A DNA stretch of 64,000 nucleotides. It comes from Chitinivorax sp. B (GTDB taxonomy: Bacteria > Pseudomonadota > Gammaproteobacteria > Burkholderiales > SCOH01). Position 1 is the stretch's first letter. Each line of letters begins with the position of its first letter. The notes beneath the pieces were generated by a model. It did not search any database. It saw only the letters and a list, made by a program, of their open reading frames with translations, and was not told the origin of the DNA. Below are positions 38,966 to 48,606 of the stretch, piece by piece. The translations under genes and the position numbers were made by a program. The stretch is taken from positions 123,542 through 187,541 of the forward strand of contig NZ_SCOH01000005.1 in NCBI RefSeq assembly GCF_005503445.1. The letters run 5' to 3'.

Positions 38966-39583
38966 ATGTCATTTTCCATCCAGTCGCTGATCGAATCACG
39001 TGTCTCAACCAATCACTATGACCCGAGCCGACAGCTATCCGACACCGAGATCGCCGAGCTGGTACGTCTGGCCACACGGGCGCCATCAGCCTACAACTTC
39101 CAGAACTGGAAGTTCATTGCTGTACGCACCCCAGAGGCCAAAGCCCGCCTGAAAGACGTATCCTACAGCCAGCACAAAGTCGTGGACGCCGCCGTGACAT
39201 TCATTATCTGCGGCAAACTGGCAGCACATGAAGGGTTGCCTGAGGCCCTGAAACTCTCGGTTGAGGCTGGTATTTTTGATCAGTCGCTTGCTGATCGCTG
39301 GATCAGCATGGCCCAGTCATCACACCCAACCAACCCACAACTGCAACGTGACGAAGCCATTCGTTCCGCGTCTTTGGCAGCCATGACCCTGATGCTGGCA
39401 GCACAGGGTATGGGGCTCGCGACGTGCTCAATGAGTGGATTCGACGCTGCCGGTATTACACGTGAGTTTCAACTGGCAGACACCGAGATTCCAGTCATCC
39501 TGGTGACGGTTGGCTATGCTGCCGACGGCAATTGGCCGCAAAAACCTCGCAAGCTCGTAGAAGATGTCATCGAATTTGCATAA
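38966..39583 (+). CDS. Nitroreductase-family flavoprotein
   Basis: A 205-residue FMN-dependent oxidoreductase. ESRVSTNHYDPSRQLSDTEIAELVRLATRAPSAYNFQNWKFI is the FMN-phosphate-binding opening of the family, and AAQGMGLATCSMSGFD and VTVGYAADGNWPQKPRK complete the fold. TGGAGG five bases before ATG 38966 fixes the start; longer frames run into the transporter gene. Probably cotranscribed with the EamA gene under MarR control; could reduce quinones or nitroaromatics. Confidence 0.92.
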   Translation: MSFSIQSLIESRVSTNHYDPSRQLSDTEIAELVRLATRAPSAYNFQNWKFIAVRTPEAKARLKDVSYSQHKVVDAAVTFIICGKLAAHEGLPEALKLSVEAGIFDQSLADRWISMAQSSHPTNPQLQRDEAIRSASLAAMTLMLAAQGMGLATCSMSGFDAAGITREFQLADTEIPVILVTVGYAADGNWPQKPRKLVEDVIEFA

Positions 39584-39963
39584 GCCGTATATCCTCATCG
39601 ACAAGACGATGAGGCATGTAGCCATAGTTGAATTCAACCAGCCATCAACTGACTGGTCATAGCCACTTCACTACCATATGCCACATCCCGGGGGTTACCC
39701 GCGCCATTTCGTGGCGGGTAACACACCTGCCCCCGCTTCCCCTCATCTTCGATGCCGCCCCAGCCAGGGGGCTAGCAAGAGTCAGCAAAGCAACTGAGGC
39801 AAAGCAGGCCACCAGCTGACACAACGCAGTACCAAGCCTTTGTTAGCCACGCTTGTTTTCCCCTCATATCTAACCTGGCAAAAGAGCTACGTTTTTTACG
39901 TCCAACAATTGGATAGCTAAAAAACAGCTAGAAATGATTCTATATTTTTATTATTATGGAAAT
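39584..39963. other. Intergenic region between nitroreductase and arsR
   Basis: No gene seen. It contains a hairpin at 39593-39614 (CCTCATCG/CGATGAGG) just after the nitroreductase stop, likely ending that unit, and a second stem-loop at 39694-39722 (GTTACCCGC/GCGGGTAAC). The last 80 bp are AT-rich and hold the presumed arsR promoter. Confidence 0.55.
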
Positions 39964-40290
39964 ATGGAAAATAAAACTGCTGTCACACTACTTACCGCGC
40001 TCGCTCAGGAATCACGACTGTCCATCTTCCGCCTACTAGTCCAACATGGTCCGGAAGGATTACCGGCCGGCAAGATTGGTGAGCTACTGGGTATCCCGCC
40101 AGCGACCTTGTCGTTTCACCTCAAGGAACTGAGCCGAGCTGAGCTGGTTCTGGCCCGGCAGGCGGGACGATTTGTATTCTATTCAGTCAATTTTCCAACC
40201 ATGAACGATTTGCTTGGTTTCCTGACCGAAAACTGTTGTGCCGGTTCGGCATGCGAAGTATCCGATCCGGGCTGTCAATCCTGCCTCTGA
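39964..40290 (+). CDS. arsR: ArsR-family arsenic-responsive repressor
   Basis: A 108-residue winged-helix repressor. LAQESRLSIFRLLVQHGPEGLPAGKIGELLGIPPATLSFHLKELSRAELV is the ArsR core. As(III)-binding cysteines are not in the classical helix but clustered at the C-terminus (ENCCAGSACEVSDPGCQSC), as in the Acidithiobacillus/Corynebacterium-like ArsR types. ATG 39964 is preferred over an upstream in-frame start in AT-rich promoter sequence. It heads arsR-arsI-arsC-aqpS and presumably represses them until arsenite is bound. Confidence 0.92.
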   Translation: MENKTAVTLLTALAQESRLSIFRLLVQHGPEGLPAGKIGELLGIPPATLSFHLKELSRAELVLARQAGRFVFYSVNFPTMNDLLGFLTENCCAGSACEVSDPGCQSCL

Positions 40291-40306
40291 TTGCAAAGGA
40301 GTCATC

Positions 40307-40780
40307 ATGAAACGCCTGCATGTGCATGTTTCCGTCAAAGATCTATCGGAAAGCGTCCGCTTCTATCAAGGACTATTCGCCACCGAACCTACCGTATTGA
40401 AAACAGATTACGCCAAGTGGATGCTGGATGATCCGTGCGTCAATTTCGCCATTTCCACCCATTCAGCAGAAATCGGTCTGAACCATTTAGGCATCCAGGT
40501 AGAAAGCGATGAAGAATTGGCAGAAATCGAACAGCGTGTGTTGACTGCCGGTCTAATTGCCGTGCCGGAAAAAGGTGCGAACTGCTGTTATGCCCAATCA
40601 GACAAACAGTGGCTGACCGATCCACAAGGCATTACTTGGGAAGCATTTCACAGCACGGGTGAAATTGCCACCTACGGCGGTCAGCGTGACAGCAAGGGCG
40701 CATGCTGTGCCCCCGCCAGCAGTCCCAAGGTCAAGCTCGCTGAAGTCACCACCTGCAGTCCTGGTTCTGGCTGTTGCTGA
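40307..40780 (+). CDS. arsI: ArsI/CadI-type vicinal-oxygen-chelate metalloenzyme (C-As lyase-like)
   Basis: A 157-residue VOC-fold protein resembling ArsI, which cleaves the C-As bond of trivalent organoarsenicals with Fe(II) and oxygen. It has the expected metal histidines (HVHV near 5-7, LNHLG) and glutamate (WEAFH), and the vicinal cysteine pair NCCYAQSDKQW that binds the organoarsenical. Further cysteines form an extra C-terminal cluster (GACCAP, TCSPGSGCC). AAGGAG before ATG 40307 sets the start; it follows arsR by 16 bp. CadI-like metal-induced proteins share the fold, but the cysteine pair and context support ArsI. Confidence 0.85.
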   Translation: MKRLHVHVSVKDLSESVRFYQGLFATEPTVLKTDYAKWMLDDPCVNFAISTHSAEIGLNHLGIQVESDEELAEIEQRVLTAGLIAVPEKGANCCYAQSDKQWLTDPQGITWEAFHSTGEIATYGGQRDSKGACCAPASSPKVKLAEVTTCSPGSGCC

Positions 40781-40839
40781 TTCCGTGTAGACCGACGTGT
40801 CACCGGTCTGCCAATTCGATTTGGACTCGATAAAATACA

Positions 40840-41316
40840 ATGAACATCCTGATTCTCTGTACTGGTAATTCCTGCCGTTCGATTTTGGCTGAAGCAACCT
40901 TCAACGCCCTGGCGCCTGCAAACATTCGTGCGATCAGTGCTGGCAGCAAACCTGCTGGACATGTCCACCCACGTTCGCTCGCCCTATTGCAACGGGAAGG
41001 CATTCCAACCGAAGGTTTGCACAGCAAATCATGGGATCAGCTGTCAATCACGCCAGATATTGTCATCACGGTTTGCAGTAACGCGGATGGTGAGGCCTGC
41101 CCGGCTTACCTGGGTTCGGTACTACGTGCTCACTGGGGTGTGGCAGACCCGGCCCATGCCACAGGAACCGATGCCGACATTGACGCAGCCTTCATGCACA
41201 CATATTGCACCTTGCGAACCCGCATCGAAGCTTTTCTGGCACTACCCCCAATGCTATTGAGCGACCCGGTTCAATTGAAATCAGAACTGGATCGGATTGG
41301 TTTGATTGGTACCTGA
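40840..41316 (+). CDS. arsC: Arsenate reductase, low-molecular-weight phosphatase type
   Basis: Reduces arsenate to arsenite. The 158-residue protein has the phosphatase-loop CTGNSCRS at residues 7-14 and the second and third redox cysteines in VCSNADGEACPAY, as in thioredoxin-linked ArsC of the Staphylococcus/Bacillus type. SWDQL and WGVADPAHATG follow the family. It lies 59 bp after arsI and precedes aqpS, with a strong hairpin between. The arsenite formed would leave through AqpS rather than a pump. Confidence 0.94.
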   Translation: MNILILCTGNSCRSILAEATFNALAPANIRAISAGSKPAGHVHPRSLALLQREGIPTEGLHSKSWDQLSITPDIVITVCSNADGEACPAYLGSVLRAHWGVADPAHATGTDADIDAAFMHTYCTLRTRIEAFLALPPMLLSDPVQLKSELDRIGLIGT

Positions 41317-41341
41317 TTCAACGTACTTCAGTATTTGCCTA

Positions 41342-41375
41342 CACATGCCATGCCAATCGCATGGCATGTGATTTT
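41342..41375 (+). terminator. Strong hairpin between arsC and aqpS
   Basis: A perfect 12-bp stem CACATGCCATGC/GCATGGCATGTG with a 5-nt loop (41342-41370), followed by ATTTTC. It should terminate or attenuate transcription, making aqpS expression lower than the upstream genes or dependent on its own promoter. Confidence 0.65.
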
Positions 41376-41409
41376 CTGCTAGTTATCAACTGATTATGAG
41401 TGACCACAG

Positions 41410-42069
41410 ATGGACTTGAAACGTCGTCTATTTGCCGAATGGCTAGGTACCGCGCTGTTACTGGCGATTATAGTGGGTTCGGGCATCATGGCTGAACGAC
41501 TGGCTGGCGGCAACATTGCACTTGCTCTGCTGGCCAATGCACTCGCCACCGGTGCAGGCCTGGTGGCGTTGATCTTAACCTTTGGTGGTGTGTCTGATGC
41601 CCATTTCAATCCAGCCGTTACGCTCGCCATCGCTATCCAGCGCAAACTGAGCGTGCGCGAAGCATTGAGCTATATGCTGGCCCAAGTGATTGGTGCTTTC
41701 TGTGGCATTGCCACCGCCCATGGTATGTTTGGCGAACCTTTGTTCTTTGCATCACAACACATACGTAGTGGGCCCGCACAATGGTGGAGCGAGTTTGTCG
41801 CCACATTCGGTCTACTGGCCGTGATCCTAGGTTGCGCACGCCATCGACCGAATGCGGTTCCCTTTGCTGTTGCAACCTATATTATTGCTGCTTACTGGTT
41901 TACCGCCTCTACCTCATTTGCCAACCCCGCTGTTACCCTGGCCCGTGCCGCAACCGACACTTTTGCTGGCATTCGGCCCATCGACGCCCCAGGCTTTATT
42001 GCAGCGCAGCTGGTTGGTGCCGTTGTTGCCACATGGGTATTTGGCTGGCTTCTGCACGATGCCCCCTGA
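41410..42069 (+). CDS. aqpS: Aquaglyceroporin-family channel (AqpS-like)
   Basis: A 219-residue six-helix channel of the MIP family with both pore motifs: HFNPAVT (about 66-72) and FANPAVT (about 178-184). In the arsenic operons of Sinorhizobium and others such a channel lets arsenite flow out down its gradient after ArsC reduction. No ArsB or Acr3 pump is present nearby, so this is the likely arsenite exit. The arginine usually flanking the second NPA is present in TLARAATDTF, giving RAAT context. Assignment to arsenic function is by context. Confidence 0.88.
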   Translation: MDLKRRLFAEWLGTALLLAIIVGSGIMAERLAGGNIALALLANALATGAGLVALILTFGGVSDAHFNPAVTLAIAIQRKLSVREALSYMLAQVIGAFCGIATAHGMFGEPLFFASQHIRSGPAQWWSEFVATFGLLAVILGCARHRPNAVPFAVATYIIAAYWFTASTSFANPAVTLARAATDTFAGIRPIDAPGFIAAQLVGAVVATWVFGWLLHDAP

Positions 42070-42248
42070 TCTTAATCAAACGCAGCCAGCAAGTCTCGGC
42101 CACCTGAGGCAAAGCATGTCGCTGCAAGCAAGCGGTGCAGATAACATGAATTCATCTGAATAATGGACCCAACTGGCTTGACCGACCACCAGACCCAGTC
42201 TAGGCTTTGTTGACATCGATTCATTCCAACTGACAGTCAAACACACGC

Positions 42249-42764
42249 ATGATCACCACCCGCACAGCCGAAGCCAGTGATATCTCCAACCTGCACACCT
42301 TCATTCTCACCCATGGCCCCAACGCCTGGAACTATCTGCCAGTAGAAGGTGTACGTGATCATCTCACGGCGATTGCGAGCGGTGAGGTGCAAGCTATCAT
42401 GGCCGAAGAAGCTGGGCGTTTGGTTGGATTTGTTACCCTGATGGTATCCAGCCACCTTGCCCGTTATTTACGGGATAGCCCAAACCAGCAGCATGGCTAT
42501 ATCGGTGAAGCCGTTGTGGACCAAAGTCTGGCGGGGCGTGGAATCGGAAGCCGTTTGTTGCAATTGGCCGTGACAACCTTGCAACAACAAGGCTTGAAGA
42601 CGATTTTCGTCGAACGACATGAAGAAAACCTGGGTTCCGCCGGCATGATGCGCAAAGCCGGGTTTGTGGAATGCGATACCTTCGATGACCCGGCACGCCG
42701 GCCCAATGGCTCGCGCCGCACGACAGTCTGCGTGTATGCGCCGCAAAGCCTGGGCCAGGGATAA
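42249..42764 (+). CDS. GNAT-family N-acetyltransferase
   Basis: A 171-residue single-domain acetyltransferase: GYIGEAVVDQSLAGRGIGSRLLQLAV (about 82-107) is the strand-beta4/acetyl-CoA pyrophosphate loop (AGRGIGSR), followed by FVERHEENLGSAGMMRKAGF. The substrate cannot be told. It stands alone, convergent with the chemoreceptor gene, 180 bp downstream of aqpS with no evident shared promoter. Confidence 0.88.
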   Translation: MITTRTAEASDISNLHTFILTHGPNAWNYLPVEGVRDHLTAIASGEVQAIMAEEAGRLVGFVTLMVSSHLARYLRDSPNQQHGYIGEAVVDQSLAGRGIGSRLLQLAVTTLQQQGLKTIFVERHEENLGSAGMMRKAGFVECDTFDDPARRPNGSRRTTVCVYAPQSLGQG

Positions 42765-42830
42765 TCCACCGGAGTTGGCACCTGCCGTGCCAACGCTATG
42801 TGTTGCTTATCGACGGCCCAATGCCCCGCA

Positions 42831-44630
42831 TCACACTGCACTCAACATGATGCTGGAATCAAATCCCACCCGCAGATTGCCCCACAAGCGTTTGTCGATA
42901 TACACCGGCATGTCGATCTCGGTCATGATTTCACCGGTATCGCGCAGATAAGTATGCAATAGGAATGGCAGGGTATTGCGTGCCGCGCGCAAGCCTGCCT
43001 CATCAGCAAATATGCGCTTGTCCCGGCTGTTGACCAAGTCAGATTCCATATGACCGGTCGGCGGTTTCGAGTACCAGCTGTTATGTGTCGGCGCATAACC
43101 CTTGGTATCCACCAGTAACGCAAACTTGCCGCCGGGAATGGCACGCGCCAGTTGATCAAACTCAGGCTGAAAGGTGCGTGCAAACTGCTCATCATAAGCC
43201 GTGCGGTATTTCTGAGGGTTGGTACTGGTAATCGGCACATAACGCTGATCGAAGATGTCCACCCCACCTCGTTTCATTTCCCACATGCGCTCCACGATCT
43301 GGTCGCGGAAACGGGCTGTAGTCTGAATTGCTTTGTCGAACTCACCCACGCCCACCACAAATCGGCCAATCAACTCCTGCACCTCTTCAGAAGCAGCCAC
43401 CAGATCATGGGTGGAGGTTTCTGAACGCGACATCTGATCCGACACCGCCATGGTCAGCTGATGGATTTCCGATACATTCTGGTTGGTTTCTGCATTGCCT
43501 GTTGCAATTTCCGACATGCGCTGTGCCATCTCCGTCAGGCTGCCTGCAGCGGTTTCAAAATCACCCACCATTTTGGCAAAGTGTTGAGATGACTTACCGA
43601 CCACTTCCTGAGCAACCGCAGTGTCCTGTTTGATCTGGCCCGTCTGCTCCAAGGTTCGGTTCACTTGGTCAAGCATGGCATCAATATCGTTGGTGATGTC
43701 ATCGGTTGCATTGCGCACCCGCTCCGCCAAACGGCGCACTTCATCGGATACCACCGCAAATCCACGCCCGGCTTCACCCGCACGAGCCGCTTCAATGGCG
43801 GCATTCAAGGCCAGCAGGTTGGTCTGATCTGAGATCTCCTTGATCAGGCCGACAATATTCTTGATCGAACTGCTGCGATCGTTCAATGCACCCACTGTGC
43901 TACTGAAGCTTTCAACCTTGTCGTTGATGGCAGTGATACGACCTACAAGGTCCAGCAACTCTTGATAAGAGTCATTCGCCACCACCATATTATCGTGCGT
44001 AGTATCAGCCAACGCTTGTGAGCGCAGATTGACATATTCAATACGCTCGGTTGTGGCGACACTGGACTGGTACACCTGCTGCGCAAGCTTATCCTGTGTA
44101 TGCGCACTGATATTTGTATCGCGAATGTTCTTCAACGATTTGGCCGACTCCATCGAAATCTGCACGGTCATGCGGCGCACATTGCTGATGATGTCACGCA
44201 GTTTGGCCAGAAAGCGATTGTGCGCTTCCGACATCTCACGTAGCTCGTCGTAGGTCTTGACTGGAATATCCTTGGACAGGTCGCCTTCTCCCGCACCGAT
44301 GTCATTGAAAATGGTGATGATCTCGCGAATCGGTCGCACAATCAGGTAACGCAGGTACCAGATCATGAAGGTGATGAAGCCTGCCGAGCACATGGTCAGT
44401 ACCAGCACCAGCCGGACTGCCCCATCCAATTTGCCAACCAGCTTGTGCATCTGCTCTGCAGCCAAGCCAGATTGGCGCAAGGCTGCGGTGATATCGCTAG
44501 TGGTTGACCAGACTGCCCATAAAACCAGCAATTGGAACAAAATGACAAAGCTCAGGCTCATCAACTTGCGTGTCAGCGTGTAAAAAACACTGCGCTCCAG
44601 CCATTCGTAGGTCTGCCAGAACCCGTTCAT
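42831..44630 (-). CDS. Methyl-accepting chemotaxis protein with C-terminal cytoplasmic extension
   Basis: A 599-residue chemoreceptor. Two membrane helices (about 23-43 and 72-98) are separated by only some 30 residues, so there is hardly any periplasmic sensor. A HAMP-like stretch (about 95-150) leads to the signalling domain, with the hairpin-tip motif [22 protein letters not shown] intact. After the coiled coil, about 150-170 further residues (from near 430; [48 protein letters not shown]) form a globular domain that I take for the sensor. GGAGA seven bases upstream selects ATG 44630. CheW/CheA genes are not in the window. Confidence 0.92.
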   Translation of the reverse strand: MNGFWQTYEWLERSVFYTLTRKLMSLSFVILFQLLVLWAVWSTTSDITAALRQSGLAAEQMHKLVGKLDGAVRLVLVLTMCSAGFITFMIWYLRYLIVRPIREIITIFNDIGAGEGDLSKDIPVKTYDELREMSEAHNRFLAKLRDIISNVRRMTVQISMESAKSLKNIRDTNISAHTQDKLAQQVYQSSVATTERIEYVNLRSQALADTTHDNMVVANDSYQELLDLVGRITAINDKVESFSSTVGALNDRSSSIKNIVGLIKEISDQTNLLALNAAIEAARAGEAGRGFAVVSDEVRRLAERVRNATDDITNDIDAMLDQVNRTLEQTGQIKQDTAVAQEVVGKSSQHFAKMVGDFETAAGSLTEMAQRMSEIATGNAETNQNVSEIHQLTMAVSDQMSRSETSTHDLVAASEEVQELIGRFVVGVGEFDKAIQTTARFRDQIVERMWEMKRGGVDIFDQRYVPITSTNPQKYRTAYDEQFARTFQPEFDQLARAIPGGKFALLVDTKGYAPTHNSWYSKPPTGHMESDLVNSRDKRIFADEAGLRAARNTLPFLLHTYLRDTGEIMTEIDMPVYIDKRLWGNLRVGFDSSIMLSAV

Positions 44631-44761
44631 GTATTTGTCTCCAGGAGAATCCACAATCAGCCACGAGCATGCCTGACGGCAACTATCAGGTAAAACAATA
44701 CATTAGTGTTTGTTGATATTCGTCAACCAGTACACCCTGCGCGTATTTCGACGTACTTAGG

Positions 44762-45991
44762 TCAGGTTTCCCGAATCAGCATGTCGATCAGTTCGATCCA
44801 ATGCAAGATAGGTGTCGATGTCACCTGTTGCAGGTGCATCATGCATCCTATATTAGCAGTCGCAATACATTGCGGCTGGCCCGCATGCAAGGCTTGCAGC
44901 TTGTTGGCCCGCAATTGGTCCGATAGTTCAGGCTGCAGCAGGGAATAGGTGCCTGCAGAACCGCAGCACAAATGCCCATCCACCACCTGGGTCAATTCAA
45001 AACCGGCATCCGTCAACAACTGCTCAACCAGCCCCACCAACTGTTGCCCATGCTGTAGCGAACAGGGTGCCTGTACCGCTACCCGCCGTACTGTTTGTGG
45101 CGGCTTCAGTAATGGCCGCAGCGAGGGCCAGACTTGCTGGATCAGCTCCACCAGATCTTTACTCATCAGGCTTAAACGTGCAGCCAATCCGGCATGGTGC
45201 GGATCATTGCGTAATTGCCAACCATAGTCTTTCAAATAGGCACTGCAACCACTTGCAGTACTGATCATGGCTTCTGCAGGACCTTGCAACTCAGTCATCC
45301 AGGTCTGAAGATTCCGCTGCATCCGGGTTTCAGCTTCGTCCGCATACCCCATATGGGCACTCAGTGCGCCACAACAGGCATGTGGCAGACGAATCGCACT
45401 GATCCCGGCGAGATCCAGGACACGCGCCGCAGCCGCATTAATAGCCGGAACCAATATCGGTTGTACGCATCCATCAAGTAACAATACCCTTCTCGGGTGG
45501 CGAGGCTCAGGCCAGCTTCCAGCCTCCCGGGCCAAGGGAACACGCCATTTCAACCGCCCAGGCAGCACCGGTCTGACCAGCCGTCCCAACCCCACAGCCA
45601 AGCCAAACCACGGGCCCTTCAATAGCCCGTCGTGCAACACGGCACGCCGAAATCGAACTTCCGGCCCCCGCTCCACCTGTCGTGCAACCAATTCACGCCC
45701 CAGCTCGGCCAGATGGCCATAACGTACGCCAGACGGGCAGGTTGTCTCACAGGCACGGCACATCAGACAACGATCCAGATGCAATTGCGTACTGGCAGTC
45801 ACCGCCTTGCCTTCCAGCATCTGCTTGATCAGGTAGATGCGGCCACGTGGGCCATCGCGTTCATCCCCCAACAGCTGATAGGTTGGGCAGGTGGCATTGC
45901 AGAAACCACAATGTACACAGGCCTTGATCAACTCAGCCGCCTCAACCGCCTGGGCATCATGCTGGTAGGTGTCAGCCAGATCGGTATGCAT
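44762..45991 (-). CDS. glcF: Glycolate oxidase iron-sulfur subunit
   Basis: Electron-transfer subunit of the membrane-associated glycolate dehydrogenase. Two [4Fe-4S] motifs are visible: CVHCGFCNATCP (about 26-37) and CLMCRACETTCP (about 76-87). Two CCG-type domains follow (CCGALSAHMG, CCGSAGTYSLLQP). Length of 409 residues fits GlcF. It starts 6 bp after glcE, completing a glcD-glcE-glcF operon. Confidence 0.95.
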   Translation of the reverse strand: MHTDLADTYQHDAQAVEAAELIKACVHCGFCNATCPTYQLLGDERDGPRGRIYLIKQMLEGKAVTASTQLHLDRCLMCRACETTCPSGVRYGHLAELGRELVARQVERGPEVRFRRAVLHDGLLKGPWFGLAVGLGRLVRPVLPGRLKWRVPLAREAGSWPEPRHPRRVLLLDGCVQPILVPAINAAAARVLDLAGISAIRLPHACCGALSAHMGYADEAETRMQRNLQTWMTELQGPAEAMISTASGCSAYLKDYGWQLRNDPHHAGLAARLSLMSKDLVELIQQVWPSLRPLLKPPQTVRRVAVQAPCSLQHGQQLVGLVEQLLTDAGFELTQVVDGHLCCGSAGTYSLLQPELSDQLRANKLQALHAGQPQCIATANIGCMMHLQQVTSTPILHWIELIDMLIRET

Positions 45992-45997
45992 AGCGCG

Positions 45998-47053
45998 TTA
46001 CACCCCTGGGTACAATCGGCCTGGATTCAATACGCCCGCCGGATCAAAACGTTGTTTAAGCCGCCGATGTAGCGCCAATAAGGCCGTAGACGGCGGTGTA
46101 AATACCGGACAGGTTTCGCCCCCGTGCCGAAACAGGGTCGCATGCCCCCCCTGTTGAACCGCCCAACTACGCAATGCGCTGCCCTCATCGCTTACCACCC
46201 AGCGCAATGCGCTCCCCCACTCCAACAGACAATCGGCCTGGTCCGGCAGCCATGGTGCAGTAGCCGGCAGGCTCAACCGCCACAATGGTCGGTTACCGGT
46301 AAAAAACATATGGTGCTGGTGGCAAAGGGCAGACCAAATGGCATCGTCACTCGGCTCCCCGCCAAGTTGAAGCGATGCCGCCATCACTGCCGACTCGGCA
46401 CCTGACAAACGCAACCACAATCGCCCCTGATGCCAAGCACTGGCGGAGATCGGTAATGGCTGGCCAGCCCAGCGATTCAGGTTGGTCAAAGCATCCAATG
46501 GGGTCATTTCCAGCACACGGGTTTGTTCAAAACGGGGGCGAGGCATCACCTTCAAGGTCACCTCAGTGAGAATGCCCAAGCACCCCATACTACCAACCAG
46601 CAGCCGGGAGACATCGTAGCCGGCCACATTCTTCATGATCTTGCCACCAAACTGCAGTGGCTGACCACGGCCATCCAGCATACTGACGCCCAAGGTGAAA
46701 TCCCGGATGGCCCCCACATAAGCTCGTCGTGGCCCAGACAAACCGGCGGCCACCATCCCGCCGACCGTGGTGGCCTCAGTGAAGCAAGGTGGTTCAAATG
46801 CCAACATCTGATTGTGTTCAGCCAGCGTCGCCGCCAATTCGCTCAAACGGGTTCCGGTACGAGCTGTGATATAGAGCTCTGTCGGTTCATACTCGACAAT
46901 ACCTTGATATCCCGTCACATCCAGCGGTTGGCCTGCCACAGGCTCCCCGTAAAATTGCTTGCTGCCACCGCCATGGATCCTGATGGGTGTTCCACGCGCA
47001 GCTGCTTCACGCACGGAATCAATCAGCTGTTCAAGGATAGGATTAACTGTCAT
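45998..47053 (-). CDS. glcE: Glycolate oxidase FAD-binding subunit
   Basis: A 351-residue flavoprotein subunit of glycolate dehydrogenase. The FAD_binding_4 fold shows in TPIRIHGGGSKQFYG, the DVTGYQGIVEYEPTELYITARTGTRL block and TVGGMVAAGLSGPRRAYVGAIRDF, with the typical GKIMKNVAGYDVSRLLVGSMGCLG. It lies between glcD and glcF with 6-bp spacers on either side. Shorter than GlcD, as known for the family. Confidence 0.94.
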   Translation of the reverse strand: MTVNPILEQLIDSVREAAARGTPIRIHGGGSKQFYGEPVAGQPLDVTGYQGIVEYEPTELYITARTGTRLSELAATLAEHNQMLAFEPPCFTEATTVGGMVAAGLSGPRRAYVGAIRDFTLGVSMLDGRGQPLQFGGKIMKNVAGYDVSRLLVGSMGCLGILTEVTLKVMPRPRFEQTRVLEMTPLDALTNLNRWAGQPLPISASAWHQGRLWLRLSGAESAVMAASLQLGGEPSDDAIWSALCHQHHMFFTGNRPLWRLSLPATAPWLPDQADCLLEWGSALRWVVSDEGSALRSWAVQQGGHATLFRHGGETCPVFTPPSTALLALHRRLKQRFDPAGVLNPGRLYPGV

Positions 47054-47059
47054 TCGGCC

Positions 47060-48532
47060 TCAGAAACGCGGCAGATCAGAATGTGGTAACTGGCCATGAT
47101 GCACATGCATGGCGCCCAGCTCTGCACAACGATGCAATGTAGGCACCGCCTTGCCGGGGTTCAATAGCTCGTCTGGATCAAACGCATGCTTGATGTCGTG
47201 GAACAGGCCGAGCTCACGTACACCAAACTGGCCACACATGGCATCCAACTTTTCCACGCCCACGCCATGCTCACCGGTTACCGTGCCCCCCACCGCCACA
47301 CATAAGGCCAGAATGGCGCTGCCAAAGGCCTCGGCCCGTGCCAACTCACCCGGCTTGGCAACATCGAACAAAATCAAAGGATGCAGGTTGCCGTCTCCGG
47401 CATGAAACACGTTCACGCAGCGCAGGCCATATGTCCGTGACAAGTCAGCAATCCGCGTTAACACCTGGGCAAGGGTTTTGCGAGGAATCGTGCCGTCCAT
47501 GCAGTAATAGTCCGGGCTGATTCGGCCAACAGCTGGAAATGCCCCCTTCCGCCCGGCCCACAACCGTAGACGCTCGGCCTCGGTAGTCGATACCCGCAGA
47601 CTGGTAGCGCCATAAGCTTGCAGCAAGGCTGACATCCGTTCGATGTCGTCACTTACTTCGGCCTCATTGCCATCGGCCTCACACAACAGGATCGCCGCGG
47701 CATCCGTCGGGTAACCGACATGCACAAACGCTTCTGCAGCCTGGGTAGCATCATGATCCATCATCTCCAGCCCAGCGGGGATGCTGCCTGCAGCAATCAA
47801 TCCGGCCACTGCCTGCCCCGCTTGTTCTACCGACGCGAATGCAGCCAGAATCACCCGTGCCAGTTGAGGTTTGGGCAATAGACGTACCGTTACCTCTGTG
47901 ACAATCCCCAGCAGCCCCTCCGAACCGATCATCAACGCCAGCAAGTCGAAACCGGGACTATCCAATGCCTCGCTGCCAATTTCCAGCACCTCGCCATCCA
48001 TCAACACCACTCGTAGACGTAACACATTATTCACGGTCAGCCCATATTTCAGGCAATGCACTCCGCCCGAATTCTCGGCGACATTGCCGCCAATGGTGCA
48101 AGCGATCTGGCTTGATGGATCGGGTGCGTAATACAGCTGATGCACGGCCGCTGCTTGCGAAATCGCCAGATTGGTTACCCCAGGCTGCACAGTGGCGGTA
48201 CGGGCCATGGCGTCCAGCGATGCGATACGATTCATACGCGCCATCGATAACAGTACACCATGTGCCAGTGGCAGGGCACCACCGGAGAGGCCAGTCCCCG
48301 CGCCCCGCGCCACCACCGGAACATGTGCTTCAGTGCAGCAACGCAAGATAGCCACGATGTCGGCTTCATTGGTCGGCATCAGTACCAATCCTGGCACACA
48401 ACGATGTGTCGTCAGACTATCGCATTCAAAGGGCCGGGTATCTTCCGGGTCGTCCAGAATATCCAACCCGGGCACTGCCTGTCGGAGCTGACGGGCAAAT
48501 GGTTGCAGATCAACGTGATGAAATCCAGTCAT
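47060..48532 (-). CDS. glcD: Glycolate oxidase catalytic subunit
   Basis: FAD-dependent catalytic subunit oxidising glycolate to glyoxylate (490 residues). VVARGAGTGLSGGALPL is the FAD-pyrophosphate loop, then ACTIGGNVAENSGGVHCLKYG, and C-terminal NVFHAGDGNLHPLILFD and TGEHGVGVEK carry catalytic histidines. First gene of glcDEF. No glcC regulator or malate synthase is adjacent; a periplasmic solute-binding gene lies 74 bp upstream on the same strand. Confidence 0.95.
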   Translation of the reverse strand: MTGFHHVDLQPFARQLRQAVPGLDILDDPEDTRPFECDSLTTHRCVPGLVLMPTNEADIVAILRCCTEAHVPVVARGAGTGLSGGALPLAHGVLLSMARMNRIASLDAMARTATVQPGVTNLAISQAAAVHQLYYAPDPSSQIACTIGGNVAENSGGVHCLKYGLTVNNVLRLRVVLMDGEVLEIGSEALDSPGFDLLALMIGSEGLLGIVTEVTVRLLPKPQLARVILAAFASVEQAGQAVAGLIAAGSIPAGLEMMDHDATQAAEAFVHVGYPTDAAAILLCEADGNEAEVSDDIERMSALLQAYGATSLRVSTTEAERLRLWAGRKGAFPAVGRISPDYYCMDGTIPRKTLAQVLTRIADLSRTYGLRCVNVFHAGDGNLHPLILFDVAKPGELARAEAFGSAILALCVAVGGTVTGEHGVGVEKLDAMCGQFGVRELGLFHDIKHAFDPDELLNPGKAVPTLHRCAELGAMHVHHGQLPHSDLPRF

Positions 48533-48606
48533 GGGTCAGACCAATGAAGGCAATAGGCCATCATAAGGTGAACCCATGCCAGCCGCAGCCACATTCGTTT
48601 TCAGCG

